Source of the DNA: Lentzea albidocapillata
Lineage (GTDB): Bacteria; Actinomycetota; Actinomycetes; Mycobacteriales; Pseudonocardiaceae
Length of the DNA stretch: 64,000 bases
Assembly: GCF_000719115.1 (NCBI RefSeq)
Contig: NZ_JOEA01000020.1
Span: 186,001 to 250,000, forward strand
Direction of reading: 5' to 3'
Numbering within the stretch: position 1 is the stretch's first letter; each line of letters begins with the position of its first letter. The translations under genes and the position numbers were made by a program. The notes below the pieces were generated by a model that saw only the letters and a program-made list of their open reading frames with translations, searched no databases and had not been told where the DNA came from. Below, one piece after another: positions 8,720 through 22,090 of the stretch.

Positions 8720-9442
8720 CGTGCGCCCGACACGGAGCGGGCAACTGGGACCCGGCGCCCGGGGACGCGACCAGTGGGGCGCGAGACGAGCACCCGGGGA
8801 CGCGGCCGCGGCTCGACGGCCAACACCCGGGGACGACTTCGGCGCAACGATGGGACTGCATCAGTCCGTGCGGCTCCAACCACCACCACGCGCCACACAC
8901 GTACCCGGGTAGACGGGGCTCGATCCGCCGCGCGGCGAGGCTTTCTGTTCGCCCCCTGCACTCGAAGGGGTGGGGACAACTGGAAAAGTCTGAGACCCAG
9001 GCCACGATCTGGCCACGGAAGCCTGTGCATCACCCGGGTACAACTGGCCCGCACCCGGGGACGCACCCGGGGACAACTGTGGACGATCTGTGGATCGAGA
9101 CCTGTGCACAACTGGTTGTCCCCGGGTGCGCCGATCTGTCCCCGGGTGCTGTCCCCCCTTAGTCCACATGGTGGGTCACACCTTGACCTGCAGGTTTAAG
9201 GGCTGTCCCCACAATCCACAACCCCTACTGTTACTGCTGTTTGATCTCTTCTAGAAAGAACTCAAAAGCAAAACAGCGTGGACAGCTCCCGGGGATCGTG
9301 GCCGAACCCCGAAGTGACGGGAAGGGCCAGGACGCTCTAACGTGGTTGCTCCGCACCTCGGTCAGCCGAGGTCGAGGCTCCCTAACCCCCACTGGCACGT
9401 TGTCGTGGTTGGGCTTGTCGACTGTCGAGGAAAGGACGCCTC
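8720..9442. other. oriC: chromosomal replication origin oriC (dnaA-dnaN intergenic region)
   Basis: No gene lies in this stretch. DnaA-box-like 9-mers are present but mostly one or two bases off consensus: TGTGGACGA 9078, TGTGGATCG 9089, TGTGCACAA 9103, TAGTCCACA 9160. Interleaved is a family of about nine CACCCGGGGAC / GTCCCCGGGTG elements at 8758-9148, some extended to GGGGACAACTG. A relatively AT-rich stretch at about 9225-9280 (TTACTGCTGTTTGATCTCTTCTAGAAAGAAC) next to dnaN could be the unwinding element. Position between dnaA and dnaN is the standard actinobacterial oriC location. Confidence 0.88.
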
Positions 9443-10567
9443 ATGAAGATCCGCGTCGAACGCGACGGCCTGGCCGACGCTGTCGCCTGGGTCGCTCGCA
9501 GCCTTCCGTCCCGTCCGCCGGTCCCCGTGCTGGGCGGCGTGCTGCTCGACGCGGAGTCTGACGATTCGCTGACGGTGTCCGGGTTCGACTACGAGGTCTC
9601 CGCCCAGGTCGGCGTCCCGGCGACGATCGCCGACGGTGGCCGCGCCCTGGTCTCCGGGCGTCTTCTCGCCGACATCACCAAGGCGCTGCCGAACCACCCC
9701 GTCGAGATCGCGGTCGACGGCGCTCGCATGATGATCAGCTGTGGCAGCGCCAGGTTCAGCCTCCCGACGATGCCGGTCGAGGACTACCCGGCCCTGCCGT
9801 CGATGCCGCAGTTGATCGGTGAGCTCCCCGGCGAGGTCTTCGGCGAGGCCGTCAGCCAGGTCGCCGTCGCGGCCGGCAAGGACGACACGCTGCCGATGCT
9901 GACCGGCGTCCGCGTCGAGATCGGCGAGGGCAAGCTGACCCTCGTCGCCACCGACCGGTTCCGGCTCGCCATGCGGGAGTTCCCCTGGGAGCCGGACGCA
10001 ACCCTCGGCGAGGTCGCGGTCCTCGTCCCGGCCCGCACCCTCGGCGACGCGGCCAAGACGCTCGGCTCGTCCGGCAGCAAGGTCGAGATGTCGCTCGCGG
10101 CCAACGACGGACTGCTCGGTCTCTCCGGCTCCGGCAAGCGGACCACCACCCGCCTGCTCGACGCGGACTTCCCGAAGTACCGCCAGTTGCTGCCCTCCGA
10201 GCACAGCGCCGCGGCGATCATCGACATCGACGCGCTGCAGCAGGCGATCAAGCGCGTGTCGCTCGTCGCCGAGCGCGGCACGCAGGTGCGCCTCGAGTTC
10301 GTCGACGGTGGTCTGCGTCTGTCCGCCGGTGGTGACGACGAGGGGTCGGCCGAGGAAGAGCTCGCGGTCGAGTACACCGGCGACGCGGTCACCATCGCGT
10401 TCAACCCGGGCTACCTGCTCGACGGACTCGGTGCGGTCCGCACGCAGAAAGTCCACCTGTCCTTCACCACACCCAGCCGACCGGCACTGCTGAAGCCGGT
10501 GGACGAGGATGGGAACGTGGCGCCGGGCTACCTGTACCTGCTCATGCCCGTTCGCCTTCCCGGCTGA
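9443..10567 (+). CDS. dnaN: DNA polymerase III beta sliding clamp
   Basis: 374 residues, the normal length for the three-domain beta clamp that tethers polymerase to DNA. Starts [21 protein letters not shown]. The internal [16 protein letters not shown] and [12 protein letters not shown] blocks and the C-terminal [12 protein letters not shown] end, which forms the partner-binding pocket, are all intact. An AGGAAAGGA ribosome-binding site precedes the ATG. First gene after oriC in the dnaN-gnd-recF series. Confidence 0.98.
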   Translation: MKIRVERDGLADAVAWVARSLPSRPPVPVLGGVLLDAESDDSLTVSGFDYEVSAQVGVPATIADGGRALVSGRLLADITKALPNHPVEIAVDGARMMISCGSARFSLPTMPVEDYPALPSMPQLIGELPGEVFGEAVSQVAVAAGKDDTLPMLTGVRVEIGEGKLTLVATDRFRLAMREFPWEPDATLGEVAVLVPARTLGDAAKTLGSSGSKVEMSLAANDGLLGLSGSGKRTTTRLLDADFPKYRQLLPSEHSAAAIIDIDALQQAIKRVSLVAERGTQVRLEFVDGGLRLSAGGDDEGSAEEELAVEYTGDAVTIAFNPGYLLDGLGAVRTQKVHLSFTTPSRPALLKPVDEDGNVAPGYLYLLMPVRLPG

Positions 10568-10610
10568 GAAAACCCTTACCGGGTACCAGAAGAACTTAGG
10601 GGAGAACACC

Positions 10611-11525
10611 GTGCAGCTCGGACTCGTCGGCCTCGGCAAGATGGGTTTCAACATGCGCGAGCGGGTGCGCCGGGCCGGTCACGAGGTGATCGGCTACGAC
10701 CGCAACCCCGAGGTCAGCGACTCGGATTCGTTGGCGGACATGGTGTCCAAGCTCGAAGCGCCGCGCGTGGTGTGGGTCATGGTGCCCGCCGGCGACATCA
10801 CCCGTGACACGGTGAAGGAGCTGTCCGAGCTCCTGTCGCCGGGCGACCTGGTCGTCGACGGCGGCAACTCCAAGTTCACCGACGACCGGGTCCACGCGGA
10901 CCTGTTGGCGGAGAAGGAGATCGGCTACCTCGACTGCGGCGTGTCCGGCGGTGTGTGGGGCCTCGAGAACGGCTACGCGCTGATGGTCGGCGGCGACGCC
11001 GCGCACGTCGAGCAGGCGATGCCGATCTTCGACGCGCTGCGCCCGGAGGGTCCGCGCGAGGAAGGCTTCGCGCACGCGGGCAAGGCCGGCGCCGGCCACT
11101 ACTCGAAGATGGTCCACAACGGCATCGAGTACGGCCTGATGCAGGCGTACGCCGAGGGCTTCGAGCTGCTCGACAAGACCGACGTCGTGGACAACGTGCC
11201 CGCGGTGATCTCGGCCTGGCAGCGCGGAACCGTCGTGCGGTCGTGGCTGCTCGACCTGCTGGTGCGCGCGCTGGAGTCCGACCCGGAGCTCGACGACCTG
11301 CGCGGGTACGTCGAGGACTCGGGTGAGGGCCGGTGGACCGTCGAGGAGGGCATCAACAACGCGGTGCCGCTCCCGGTGATCTCCGCCGCGCTCTTCGCAC
11401 GGTTCCAGTCGCGGCAGGAGGACTCGCCCGCGATGCGTGCCGTCGCCGCGCTGCGCAACCAGTTCGGCGGTCACTCGGTGCACCTCGCCGGACCGTCGTC
11501 CGGCGCCGGCAGCACCCAGGGCTAG
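10611..11525 (+). CDS. gnd: 6-phosphogluconate dehydrogenase, decarboxylating (NAD-type, short form)
   Basis: 304 residues from GTG 10611, preceded by AGGGGAG. Oxidative decarboxylation of 6-phosphogluconate to ribulose 5-phosphate in the pentose phosphate pathway. N-terminal Rossmann motif [12 protein letters not shown], then [12 protein letters not shown], the substrate loop [21 protein letters not shown] and the catalytic lysine segment [13 protein letters not shown]. At ~300 residues it belongs to the short YqeC-like class, often NAD-dependent (family knowledge). Its place between dnaN and recF is characteristic of many actinomycetes. Confidence 0.93.
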   Translation: MQLGLVGLGKMGFNMRERVRRAGHEVIGYDRNPEVSDSDSLADMVSKLEAPRVVWVMVPAGDITRDTVKELSELLSPGDLVVDGGNSKFTDDRVHADLLAEKEIGYLDCGVSGGVWGLENGYALMVGGDAAHVEQAMPIFDALRPEGPREEGFAHAGKAGAGHYSKMVHNGIEYGLMQAYAEGFELLDKTDVVDNVPAVISAWQRGTVVRSWLLDLLVRALESDPELDDLRGYVEDSGEGRWTVEEGINNAVPLPVISAALFARFQSRQEDSPAMRAVAALRNQFGGHSVHLAGPSSGAGSTQG

Positions 11526-11530
11526 CGAGA

Positions 11531-12637
11531 GTGCACGTCAGACATCTCCAGGTCAGCGACTTCCGGTCGTGGGAGCTCGCCGACCTGGAGCTCGAACCCG
11601 GCGCGTCGGTGCTCGTCGGGCGCAACGGCCAGGGCAAGACGAACCTGGTCGAGGCGATCGGGTACGTGGCCACGCTGGGTTCACACCGCGTTTCCAGCGA
11701 CGCGCCGCTGATCCGGCACGGCGCCCAGCGTGCCGTCGTGCGGACGGCCGTGGTCAACGACGACCGCGAGCTGCTCGTGGAACTGGAGATCACGGCCGGC
11801 AAGTCGAACCGGGCGCGGATCAACCGGGGTCCGGTGCCGCGTCCGCGTGACGTGCTCGGGATCCTGCGCACCGTGTTGTTCGCACCGGAGGATCTCTCTC
11901 TTGTGCGGGGCGATCCGAGCGACCGGCGGCGGTTCCTCGACGAGATGCTCGTGCTGCGCACACCGCGTTATGCCGGTGTCCGCAGTGACTACGACCGTGT
12001 CCTGAAGCAGCGCAGCGCGTTGTTGAAGACGGTGAAGCACTCCCGATCGGCGGACCTCTCGACGCTCGACGTCTGGGACGGGCATCTCGCCAAGCACGGC
12101 GCGGAGCTGCTGGCCGCGCGGCTGAAACTGATCCGCGACATGGCGGACCACGTGACCTCGGCGTACGCGGAGGTCGCTCCGGAGTCGCGCCCGGCGCTCA
12201 TCGCGTACCGGTCGAGCGTCGGCGATCTCCCGGAGGACCGGGAGAGCATCGAGGACCTGCTGCTGGCCGAGCTCGACCGGGTGCGGCGGCAGGAGATCGA
12301 ACGGGGAGTGTGCCTCGTCGGTCCGCACCGGGACGACCTGGACCTGACGCTCGGCGAGCTGCCGGCGAAGGGCTACGCCAGTCACGGAGAGTCATGGTCA
12401 TTCGCGCTCGCCCTGCGGCTCGGCGGCTACGAGCTGATGCGTGTCGACGGCATCGAACCGGTGCTCGTGCTGGACGATGTGTTCGCGGAACTCGACCGCG
12501 GCCGGCGTCGGCAACTGGCCAAGGTGGCGGCCGCCGCCGAGCAGGTGCTGATCACCGCGGCGGTGGCGGAGGACGTTCCGGACGAGCTGGTCGGTGCCCG
12601 GTTCGAGGTCCACGGCGGGGAGGTGCGGCGTGTCTGA
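11531..12637 (+). CDS. recF: DNA replication/repair protein RecF
   Basis: 368 residues from GTG 11531 ([21 protein letters not shown]), 5 bp after gnd. SMC-like ATPase that loads RecA at gaps with RecO and RecR. Walker [10 protein letters not shown] is near residue 36. The signature region is LRLGGYELM and Walker B is [12 protein letters not shown], close to the C-terminus. The stop overlaps the start of the following DUF721 gene by 8 nt. Confidence 0.97.
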   Translation: MHVRHLQVSDFRSWELADLELEPGASVLVGRNGQGKTNLVEAIGYVATLGSHRVSSDAPLIRHGAQRAVVRTAVVNDDRELLVELEITAGKSNRARINRGPVPRPRDVLGILRTVLFAPEDLSLVRGDPSDRRRFLDEMLVLRTPRYAGVRSDYDRVLKQRSALLKTVKHSRSADLSTLDVWDGHLAKHGAELLAARLKLIRDMADHVTSAYAEVAPESRPALIAYRSSVGDLPEDRESIEDLLLAELDRVRRQEIERGVCLVGPHRDDLDLTLGELPAKGYASHGESWSFALALRLGGYELMRVDGIEPVLVLDDVFAELDRGRRRQLAKVAAAAEQVLITAAVAEDVPDELVGARFEVHGGEVRRV

Positions 12638-13289
12638 CTCAGAGGCTGACTCTCGGGGTTCAAAGCCCCCATATGTAGCTCGATCGGGTGTGTCCGCCCA
12701 CACATCTGGGGACAAGTCTGTGGATGGTGTGGATAACTCCGTCACAAATCCGGACTTGTCCACAGGTTCATTCACACCTGAGGGTGAGCAGCTGAAGGGT
12801 TCGGACCTCGCCCGAGCTGCTCTGGAGGCGGCGAAAGCGTCCGCGAAGGCCCGCGGGCGGGTGCCGGGGAGCAAGGCGAAGGGCCGTCCGGTCAACCGTC
12901 GCCGGCGTCGCTGGTCGGGCGCGGGCCCGGACGACCGCGACCCCCAGCCGCTCGGGCGGATCGCCTCCAGGATCGCGGCGGACCGCGGCTGGGTCGAGCA
13001 GCTCCAGGGTGGCCAGGTCTTCGGTCGTTGGGCCAAACTGGTAGGTGAGGACGTTGCCGAGCACGCGACTCCAATCGCTCTCAGTGACGGGGAACTGACG
13101 GTCCAGGCGTCGTCGACGGCGTGGGCCACTCAGCTGCGCCTCCTGCAGCGCGAGCTGATCAAACGGATCGCCGCGGGCGTGGGCAACGGCGTCGTCAAAC
13201 GGCTCAAGATCAAGGGACCGGACGCTCCCAGCTGGCGACACGGCCCCAGGCACGCGCCGGGGCGCGGTCCGCGTGACACCTACGGGTGA
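12630..13289 (+). CDS. DUF721 / DciA-like protein
   Basis: 219 residues from GTG 12630, overlapping the recF stop. The first ~100 residues are disordered (Ser/Gly, then basic with [14 protein letters not shown]). The C-terminal ~100 residues carry the DUF721 domain ([45 protein letters not shown]). In bacteria lacking DnaC/DnaI, DUF721 (DciA) proteins help load replicative helicase DnaB, which fits the position beside recF. Two perfect DnaA boxes lie within its 5' codons. Confidence 0.88.
   Translation: MSDSEADSRGSKPPYVARSGVSAHTSGDKSVDGVDNSVTNPDLSTGSFTPEGEQLKGSDLARAALEAAKASAKARGRVPGSKAKGRPVNRRRRRWSGAGPDDRDPQPLGRIASRIAADRGWVEQLQGGQVFGRWAKLVGEDVAEHATPIALSDGELTVQASSTAWATQLRLLQRELIKRIAAGVGNGVVKRLKIKGPDAPSWRHGPRHAPGRGPRDTYG
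12719..12764. promoter_or_regulatory. DnaA-box cluster in the 5' part of the DUF721 gene
   Basis: TGTGGATAA at 12728-12736 and TTGTCCACA at 12756-12764 are perfect boxes in opposite orientation. TGTGGATGG at 12719 is a degenerate third. The cluster is 3.3 kb from oriC and inside coding sequence. Confidence 0.65.
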
Positions 13290-15487
<2,198 letters not shown>

Positions 15488-15536
15488 GTCCGGTCCCTTC
15501 TAGACATCCACGGCTGGCGAAGAGGAAAGAAGAACC

Positions 15537-18080
<2,544 letters not shown>

Positions 18081-18114
18081 TCGGAATCGCTAGCGAGAGG
18101 TCAAGGACAAGCTC

Positions 18115-19128
18115 GTGACTCCACCCGAGAACCGCGAAGGTCGGGACGCGGACAAAACCGCGGTGATCACCAAACCGACTCCGCAGAACTCCGCGCAGAA
18201 GCCGGCGGAGAAGAAGGCGGACTCGGCTGCGGCCTCCGGTTCCTCGGGTGGAACCGCGCAGGACAAGACCAAGCCCGTGTCGGCGGACAAGGCGGCCGAG
18301 GCCGCCGCACCCGCTCAGGAGAAGCCGGCCGCGCCCGCGGCTCCGGCCACTCCGGCGCCGACTGCCACGCCGACCCCCACTCCTGCTCCGGCGGTCACCC
18401 CGGCCGCTCCGGCGGAGGAGAAGACGGTCTCGCTCGGCAGCGCCACTCCGGCACCCGCGCCCGTCGCCGACGAGCCGATCATCGTTTCGGCACCGCCGCC
18501 CTGGCAGCGGGTGACGAACGACACGGAGGCCGCCCAGGGCGAGGCGACCGCGACGTACGTGGCTCCGGGCGCACCGCCCGTGCCGTCCGCCGCCGAACCG
18601 CCCCCGGCCTTCCCGCAGACCGACCCGGACACCGTCAAGGTGCAGAAGCCCGTGGTCACGGGCTCGGCCGTGCCGGTCGGCCTGGGCAGCAGCCGCACGT
18701 CGGTGAACATGGGCAACAGCGGGGCCCGCCCCGCCGCGTCCAGCCCGTCGGCCCGCCGCCCCGGCCGTGGCCCGCGCCGCGCCTCGCTCCAGGTGAAGCG
18801 CGTCGACCCGTGGTCGGTCCTCAAGCTCGCCCTGGTGCTGGGCGTCGCACTGTTCTTCGTCTGGCTCGTGGCGGTCGGTGTGCTCTACGGCGTCCTGCAC
18901 GGCATGGGTGTCTGGGACAAGATCAACAGCACCGCGAACGACCTGCTCCAGGCCAACGAGCCGGGCGAACCGTTGATCAGTGCCGGCCGCGTCTTCGGCG
19001 TCTCGGCGATCATCGGCGCCGTCAACATCGTGCTGTTCACGGCCCTCGCAACCGTTGGCGCGTTCGTCTACAACGTGTCCGCGGATCTGGCCGGTGGCCT
19101 GGAACTCACGTTGTCGGAACGAGAGTGA
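18115..19128 (+). CDS. DUF3566 membrane protein
   Basis: 337 residues, starting at GTG 18115. The first ~220 residues are a disordered Pro/Ala/Thr-rich region (runs such as [20 protein letters not shown]). The C-terminal DUF3566 domain starts near [20 protein letters not shown] and contains two membrane segments ([24 protein letters not shown] and [22 protein letters not shown]). A member of this family follows gyrA throughout actinobacteria; the function is not established. Probably cotranscribed with gyrBA. Confidence 0.9.
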   Translation: MTPPENREGRDADKTAVITKPTPQNSAQKPAEKKADSAAASGSSGGTAQDKTKPVSADKAAEAAAPAQEKPAAPAAPATPAPTATPTPTPAPAVTPAAPAEEKTVSLGSATPAPAPVADEPIIVSAPPPWQRVTNDTEAAQGEATATYVAPGAPPVPSAAEPPPAFPQTDPDTVKVQKPVVTGSAVPVGLGSSRTSVNMGNSGARPAASSPSARRPGRGPRRASLQVKRVDPWSVLKLALVLGVALFFVWLVAVGVLYGVLHGMGVWDKINSTANDLLQANEPGEPLISAGRVFGVSAIIGAVNIVLFTALATVGAFVYNVSADLAGGLELTLSERE

Positions 19129-19143
19129 CCCCCTGATTTGGGA

Positions 19144-19179
19144 GCAACGAGGACGATCCTGTAAGGTCTTCCTCGTTGC
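19144..19179 (+). terminator. hairpin after the gyrB-gyrA-DUF3566 operon
   Basis: Perfect 10-bp arms GCAACGAGGA and TCCTCGTTGC separated by 16 nt, 16 bp past the DUF3566 stop and 19 bp before tRNA-Ile. Confidence 0.65.
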
Positions 19180-19198
19180 CCCGAGGGGTGATGATCGA

Positions 19199-19272
19199 GG
19201 GCCTATAGCTCAGGCGGTTAGAGCGCTTCACTGATAATGAAGAGGTCGGAGGTTCAAGTCCTCCTAGGCCCA
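19199..19272 (+). tRNA. tRNA-Ile (GAT)
   Basis: 74-nt cloverleaf: acceptor arms GGGCCTA and TAGGCCC, anticodon stem CTTCA/TGAAG with loop CTGATAA and anticodon GAT at 19233-19235, and T-loop GGTTCAAGTCC. CCA is not encoded. Same position, downstream of gyrA-DUF3566, as ileT in mycobacteria. Confidence 0.97.
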
Positions 19273-19336
19273 CTCGATTCGGGGACTTTCCATGTCGGCG
19301 GAATGCGCCGACCGTTACCCGAATCATCGTCCTTTA

Positions 19337-19382
19337 TCTGGGGGCCAAGCCCCCAGACCCCCTGCCGGGGGCGAGCCCCCGG
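19337..19382. repeat. twin GC-rich palindromes between tRNA-Ile and the DLW-39 gene
   Basis: Two adjacent perfect hairpins: CTGGGGGC-CAA-GCCCCCAG (19338-19356) and CCGGGGGC-GA-GCCCCCGG (19365-19382), separated by ACCCCCTG and followed by another ACCCCC. The arrangement resembles dispersed GC-rich palindromic elements of actinomycetes (recalled, not searched). Confidence 0.6.
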
Positions 19383-19471
19383 ACCCCCATCAGTGTTGAC
19401 TGCTCGGCGGTCGTTGCCTTGCTGTAACGTGGTGGGGTCGCTGGGTTTACGGTCTTTGGGAGGGATTCGAA

Positions 19472-19594
19472 GTGGCTAAGAAGATCATCGCACTCGTCGT
19501 GGTCGCCGGTGCGGTTCTGTTCTTCGTGAAGCGCAGCCGTTCGGCCAAGGCCGACGCGGACCTGTGGCGTGAGGCCACCGCTCCCACCGACTGA
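19472..19594 (+). CDS. DLW-39 family small membrane protein
   Basis: A 40-residue gene from GTG 19472 with a GGGAGGGA ribosome-binding site. It starts MAKKIIALVVVAGAVLFFVK, a single membrane helix, followed by a polar tail containing A-D-A-D-L-W-R-E. The D-L-W triplet near residue 30 and the location between tRNA-Ile and tRNA-Ala identify the actinobacterial DLW-39 family. Function unknown. The strong ribosome-binding site and conserved place support that it is translated. Confidence 0.85.
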   Translation: MAKKIIALVVVAGAVLFFVKRSRSAKADADLWREATAPTD

Positions 19595-19631
19595 TCTTTG
19601 CTCTGACGGGCGGCTCGCCGCCCCCAGGCTT

Positions 19632-19704
19632 GGGGACGTAGCTCAATTGGCAGAGCACCGCCTTTGCAAGGCGGGGGTTAGGGGTTCGATTCCCCTCGTC
19701 TCCA
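19632..19704 (+). tRNA. tRNA-Ala (TGC)
   Basis: 73 nt: acceptor GGGGACG/CGTCTCC (one G.T pair), D-arm GCTCAATTGGCAGAGC, anticodon stem CCGCC/GGCGG with loop TTTGCAA and anticodon TGC at 19665-19667, and T-arm GGGGTTCGATTCCCC. CCA is not encoded. Confidence 0.97.
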
Positions 19705-19712
19705 TCCGCTTT

Positions 19713-19754
19713 CACTGAAGCCCTGTTCGCGCTGTTGCGAACAGGGCTTCAGTG
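19713..19754. terminator. strong bidirectional terminator after tRNA-Ala
   Basis: Perfect 18-bp arms CACTGAAGCCCTGTTCGC and GCGAACAGGGCTTCAGTG around a 6-nt loop, between tRNA-Ala and the convergent doxX gene. Confidence 0.9.
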
Positions 19755-19770
19755 CATTCCGCACATCACG

Positions 19771-20163
19771 TCACGCCGAGGTGAGTGACTTCTTCGGCGC
19801 CTTGCGAAGAGCGTCGATGCTCCACGCGCCGGCGCCTGTGAACGCCAGCAGCAGGAACGCCCACGAGTAGACCGCCGCGAGCTCGCCGCCGTTCTCGATC
19901 GGGAGCAGGGCCTTCGGCTGGTGCACCACGAAGTAGGCGTAGGCCATGGCGCCGGAACTGAGCAGCGCGGCCCAGCGCGTCCACAGCCCGATGAGGATGA
20001 GGCCGCCACCGATCAACTCGATGAGCGCCATGGGGCCGGACGGCCACGAGACCAGCTCGACTCCCTTAGAGAGCTTCTGCACGCCGTGGAACACGAAGAA
20101 CAGACCGATGATGATGCGGAAGAGCGCCAGGGCGTGCTCTCGTCGTTGCTCCAGGAACTCCAT
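19771..20163 (-). CDS. DoxX family membrane protein
   Basis: 130 residues from ATG 20163 with an AAGGA ribosome-binding site. Four hydrophobic segments: LALFRIIIGLFFVFHGVQKL, MALIELIGGGLILIGLW, a short third helix SSGAMAYAYFVV and AVYSWAFLLLAFTGAGAW. The opening FRIIIGLFFVFHGVQKLS is the DoxX signature. Members are small membrane proteins of uncertain role, some linked to thiol or redox stress. Transcribed away from the divergent lipoprotein gene. Confidence 0.88.
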   Translation of the reverse strand: MEFLEQRREHALALFRIIIGLFFVFHGVQKLSKGVELVSWPSGPMALIELIGGGLILIGLWTRWAALLSSGAMAYAYFVVHQPKALLPIENGGELAAVYSWAFLLLAFTGAGAWSIDALRKAPKKSLTSA

Positions 20164-20272
20164 GATCGGGTCCTTCCAGGGCGGGGGTACAGGGGCAGAG
20201 GCACAAAAGGTATGGACCAATTTAGAGTGTCCCGCTAGAGGCGCTTTTGGTATCTGGTTGACTGTTGCCCCT

Positions 20273-20806
20273 ATGAAACGAGCACTGCTGCTGCCCCTGC
20301 TCGGCGTCCTCGCCGCATGCGGCACCCCCGTCGCCCAGGACGTGCCGGTTCCCACGACCCAGCCCCAGCAGGTCACGACCACTACCAGCGCGGCTCCGAC
20401 AGTGCCGCCCGCGCCCCAGCCCGCGAACGACGGCACGTGCCCGTACCTGGCGACCGGTTTCGTCGCGGAAGCCAACGGACAGCGCGTACCCAAAGTGAAA
20501 CTGTCAACGGACGAACCTCACCCAGCATGCTTCTTCTACGCCACTGCAACTGAGATCCAGTTGACCGTGCAGGTCTACGTGGGGGATGAGAGCGTCGCGA
20601 AGCTCATCGTCAACAAGGCGGCACCGGACGGTTCACAGCCCGCGAACTCGCCCACCGGTTGGACCGGAGGGTACGTGAGCAACGAGACCGGCGTCGTCTA
20701 CGCCGTGTCGAAGAGCGACGCCGCTGTGGTCGTCACCAGCAACCAGAAGCAGTCGATCAAGGCCCGCCGCATCGCGGAAGAGGCGATCAAGGGCCTGAAG
20801 ATCTAG
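20273..20806 (+). CDS. DUF2020-like secreted lipoprotein
   Basis: 177 residues. The N-terminus MKRALLLPLLGVLAACG is a lipoprotein signal with lipobox L-A-A-C (Cys16), followed by a Pro/Thr-rich spacer (~20-55). The globular part starts at NDGTCPYLATGFVAEANGQRV and contains PHPACFFYATA, two cysteines likely to form a disulfide. The CPYL and PHPACFFY blocks resemble DUF2020 lipoproteins of Pseudonocardiales and mycobacteria (recalled). Anchored on the outer face of the membrane; function unknown. Confidence 0.8.
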   Translation: MKRALLLPLLGVLAACGTPVAQDVPVPTTQPQQVTTTTSAAPTVPPAPQPANDGTCPYLATGFVAEANGQRVPKVKLSTDEPHPACFFYATATEIQLTVQVYVGDESVAKLIVNKAAPDGSQPANSPTGWTGGYVSNETGVVYAVSKSDAAVVVTSNQKQSIKARRIAEEAIKGLKI

Positions 20807-20815
20807 ACAATCAAC

Positions 20816-20848
20816 ACCGCCCCCGCGCGGGATGCGCACGGGGGCGGT
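20816..20848. terminator. bidirectional hairpin between convergent genes
   Basis: Arms ACCGCCCCCG and CGGGGGCGGT, 10 bp perfect, between the lipoprotein stop and the 3' end of the minus-strand gene at 20882. Confidence 0.75.
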
Positions 20849-20881
20849 GGAAGACACGGCGAACATCAGCGGTCGCCGTAC

Positions 20882-21448
20882 TTACCTGATCGGCTCCTTC
20901 TGGGAGGGCACCTGCCCGTTGAGGACGGGCTCCGCGTGCGGGACCTGCTCCTCGTCCTGCAGGTGGACCTCCTGCGGCCGACGTGTCATCGCGACGTAGC
21001 CGGCTGCCGCGGCCGCGATCAGGAGACCGAGCACCCACGGCCAGCGGCGGCGCTTCGGTGCGTCGGCACCTAGCTGGGCCGCGGCCTTGCGGATCTCCTT
21101 GGCGCGCACCTTGGCGTCCTTGCGCGCGCTCTTCGCCGCCTTCTTCACTTCCTTGCGCACGACCTCGGCCTTGCTCATGAGGTCGGAGCGCGTCTTCGCG
21201 CTCTTCTTGGCGAGGCGCTTGCGAGAGCGACGCGTCTGCTTCTCCCAGTCCTCGGCCTTGCCCATGAGCGTGTCAGCCCGCTCGACGAGTGCGCCGCGAA
21301 CCTGGTCCGCCGTGATGCCGCGCTCGGCAAGCCTGACCTCAGCGGCGTGACCAGCGCGAACGACGCCCTGACGCGCGGCCTTCAGACCGGTGCCGACAGC
21401 CTTGCCAACGTTCTCGCCGGCTCGGGTCATGACGTCCACCTCGTCCAT
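20882..21448 (-). CDS. basic coiled-coil protein with one membrane segment
   Basis: 188 residues of unrecognised family. Residues ~1-130 are highly charged and helical (KTRSDLMSKAEVVRKEVKKAAKSARKDAKVR). A membrane helix follows (WPWVLGLLIAAAAAGYVAM, about 141-159), then a ~30-residue hydrophilic tail. A cytoplasmic basic N-terminus with an outside C-terminus would obey the positive-inside rule. The Lys/Ala-rich helix resembles nucleoid- or wall-associated tether proteins, but no function can be assigned. Divergent from ppiA; the alternative start MTRAGENVG is 5 codons downstream. Confidence 0.7.
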   Translation of the reverse strand: MDEVDVMTRAGENVGKAVGTGLKAARQGVVRAGHAAEVRLAERGITADQVRGALVERADTLMGKAEDWEKQTRRSRKRLAKKSAKTRSDLMSKAEVVRKEVKKAAKSARKDAKVRAKEIRKAAAQLGADAPKRRRWPWVLGLLIAAAAAGYVAMTRRPQEVHLQDEEQVPHAEPVLNGQVPSQKEPIR

Positions 21449-21538
21449 CTCTGCTCCACACGTTGTCGTCTGGTGATGTCATAGAGGTACCCATCGTGCC
21501 CCTTCCTGAACATCGGCGCCCGTGGATGGCACGATGGG

Positions 21539-22090
21539 GTGGTGGCTGACAGCAACGAATCCTTCGTCGGGACCAAGGTGACGGCGACCCTGCACACCAC
21601 GCAGGGCGACATCCGCATCAACCTGTTCCCCGACCACGCCCCCAAGACGGTGGCGAACTTCGTCGGGCTCGCCGAGGGCACGAAGACCTACACCGAGGCG
21701 AACGCGAGTGGCACGAAGACGGGGCCGTTCTACGACGGCACCCTGTTCCACCGCGTCATCGCCGGCTTCATGCTCCAGACCGGCGACCCGACCGGTACCG
21801 GTCGCGGTGGCCCCGGCTACCGCTTCGCGGACGAGTTCAACTCCGAACTGCAGTTCAACAAGCCCTACCTGCTCGCGATGGCGAACGCCGGCCCCAACAC
21901 CAACGGCTCGCAGTTCTTCGTCACCGTGGCACCGACGACGTGGCTGAACTTCAAGCACACGATCTTCGGTGAGGTCGCCGACCAGGAGTCGCGCGACGTC
22001 GTCGACGCGATCGGCGGCACCACGACCGGTGCGGGCGACCGTCCGGTCAACGACATCAAGATCGAGCGGATCACGATCGAACGCGCGTGA
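21539..22090 (+). CDS. ppiA: cyclophilin-type peptidyl-prolyl cis-trans isomerase
   Basis: 183 residues, cytoplasmic since no signal peptide is visible. Cyclophilin core: GDIRINLFPDHAPKTVANFVGLAEG, active-site FHRVIAGFMLQTGDPTGTGRGGPGY, and AMANAGPNTNGSQFFVTVAPTTWLNFKHTIFGEV. Catalyses proline isomerisation in protein folding. Two consecutive GTG codons (21539, 21542) can start it. The stop overlaps the rhomboid gene start by 4 nt, so the pair is probably cotranscribed, as in other Pseudonocardiales. Confidence 0.95.
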   Translation: MVADSNESFVGTKVTATLHTTQGDIRINLFPDHAPKTVANFVGLAEGTKTYTEANASGTKTGPFYDGTLFHRVIAGFMLQTGDPTGTGRGGPGYRFADEFNSELQFNKPYLLAMANAGPNTNGSQFFVTVAPTTWLNFKHTIFGEVADQESRDVVDAIGGTTTGAGDRPVNDIKIERITIERA

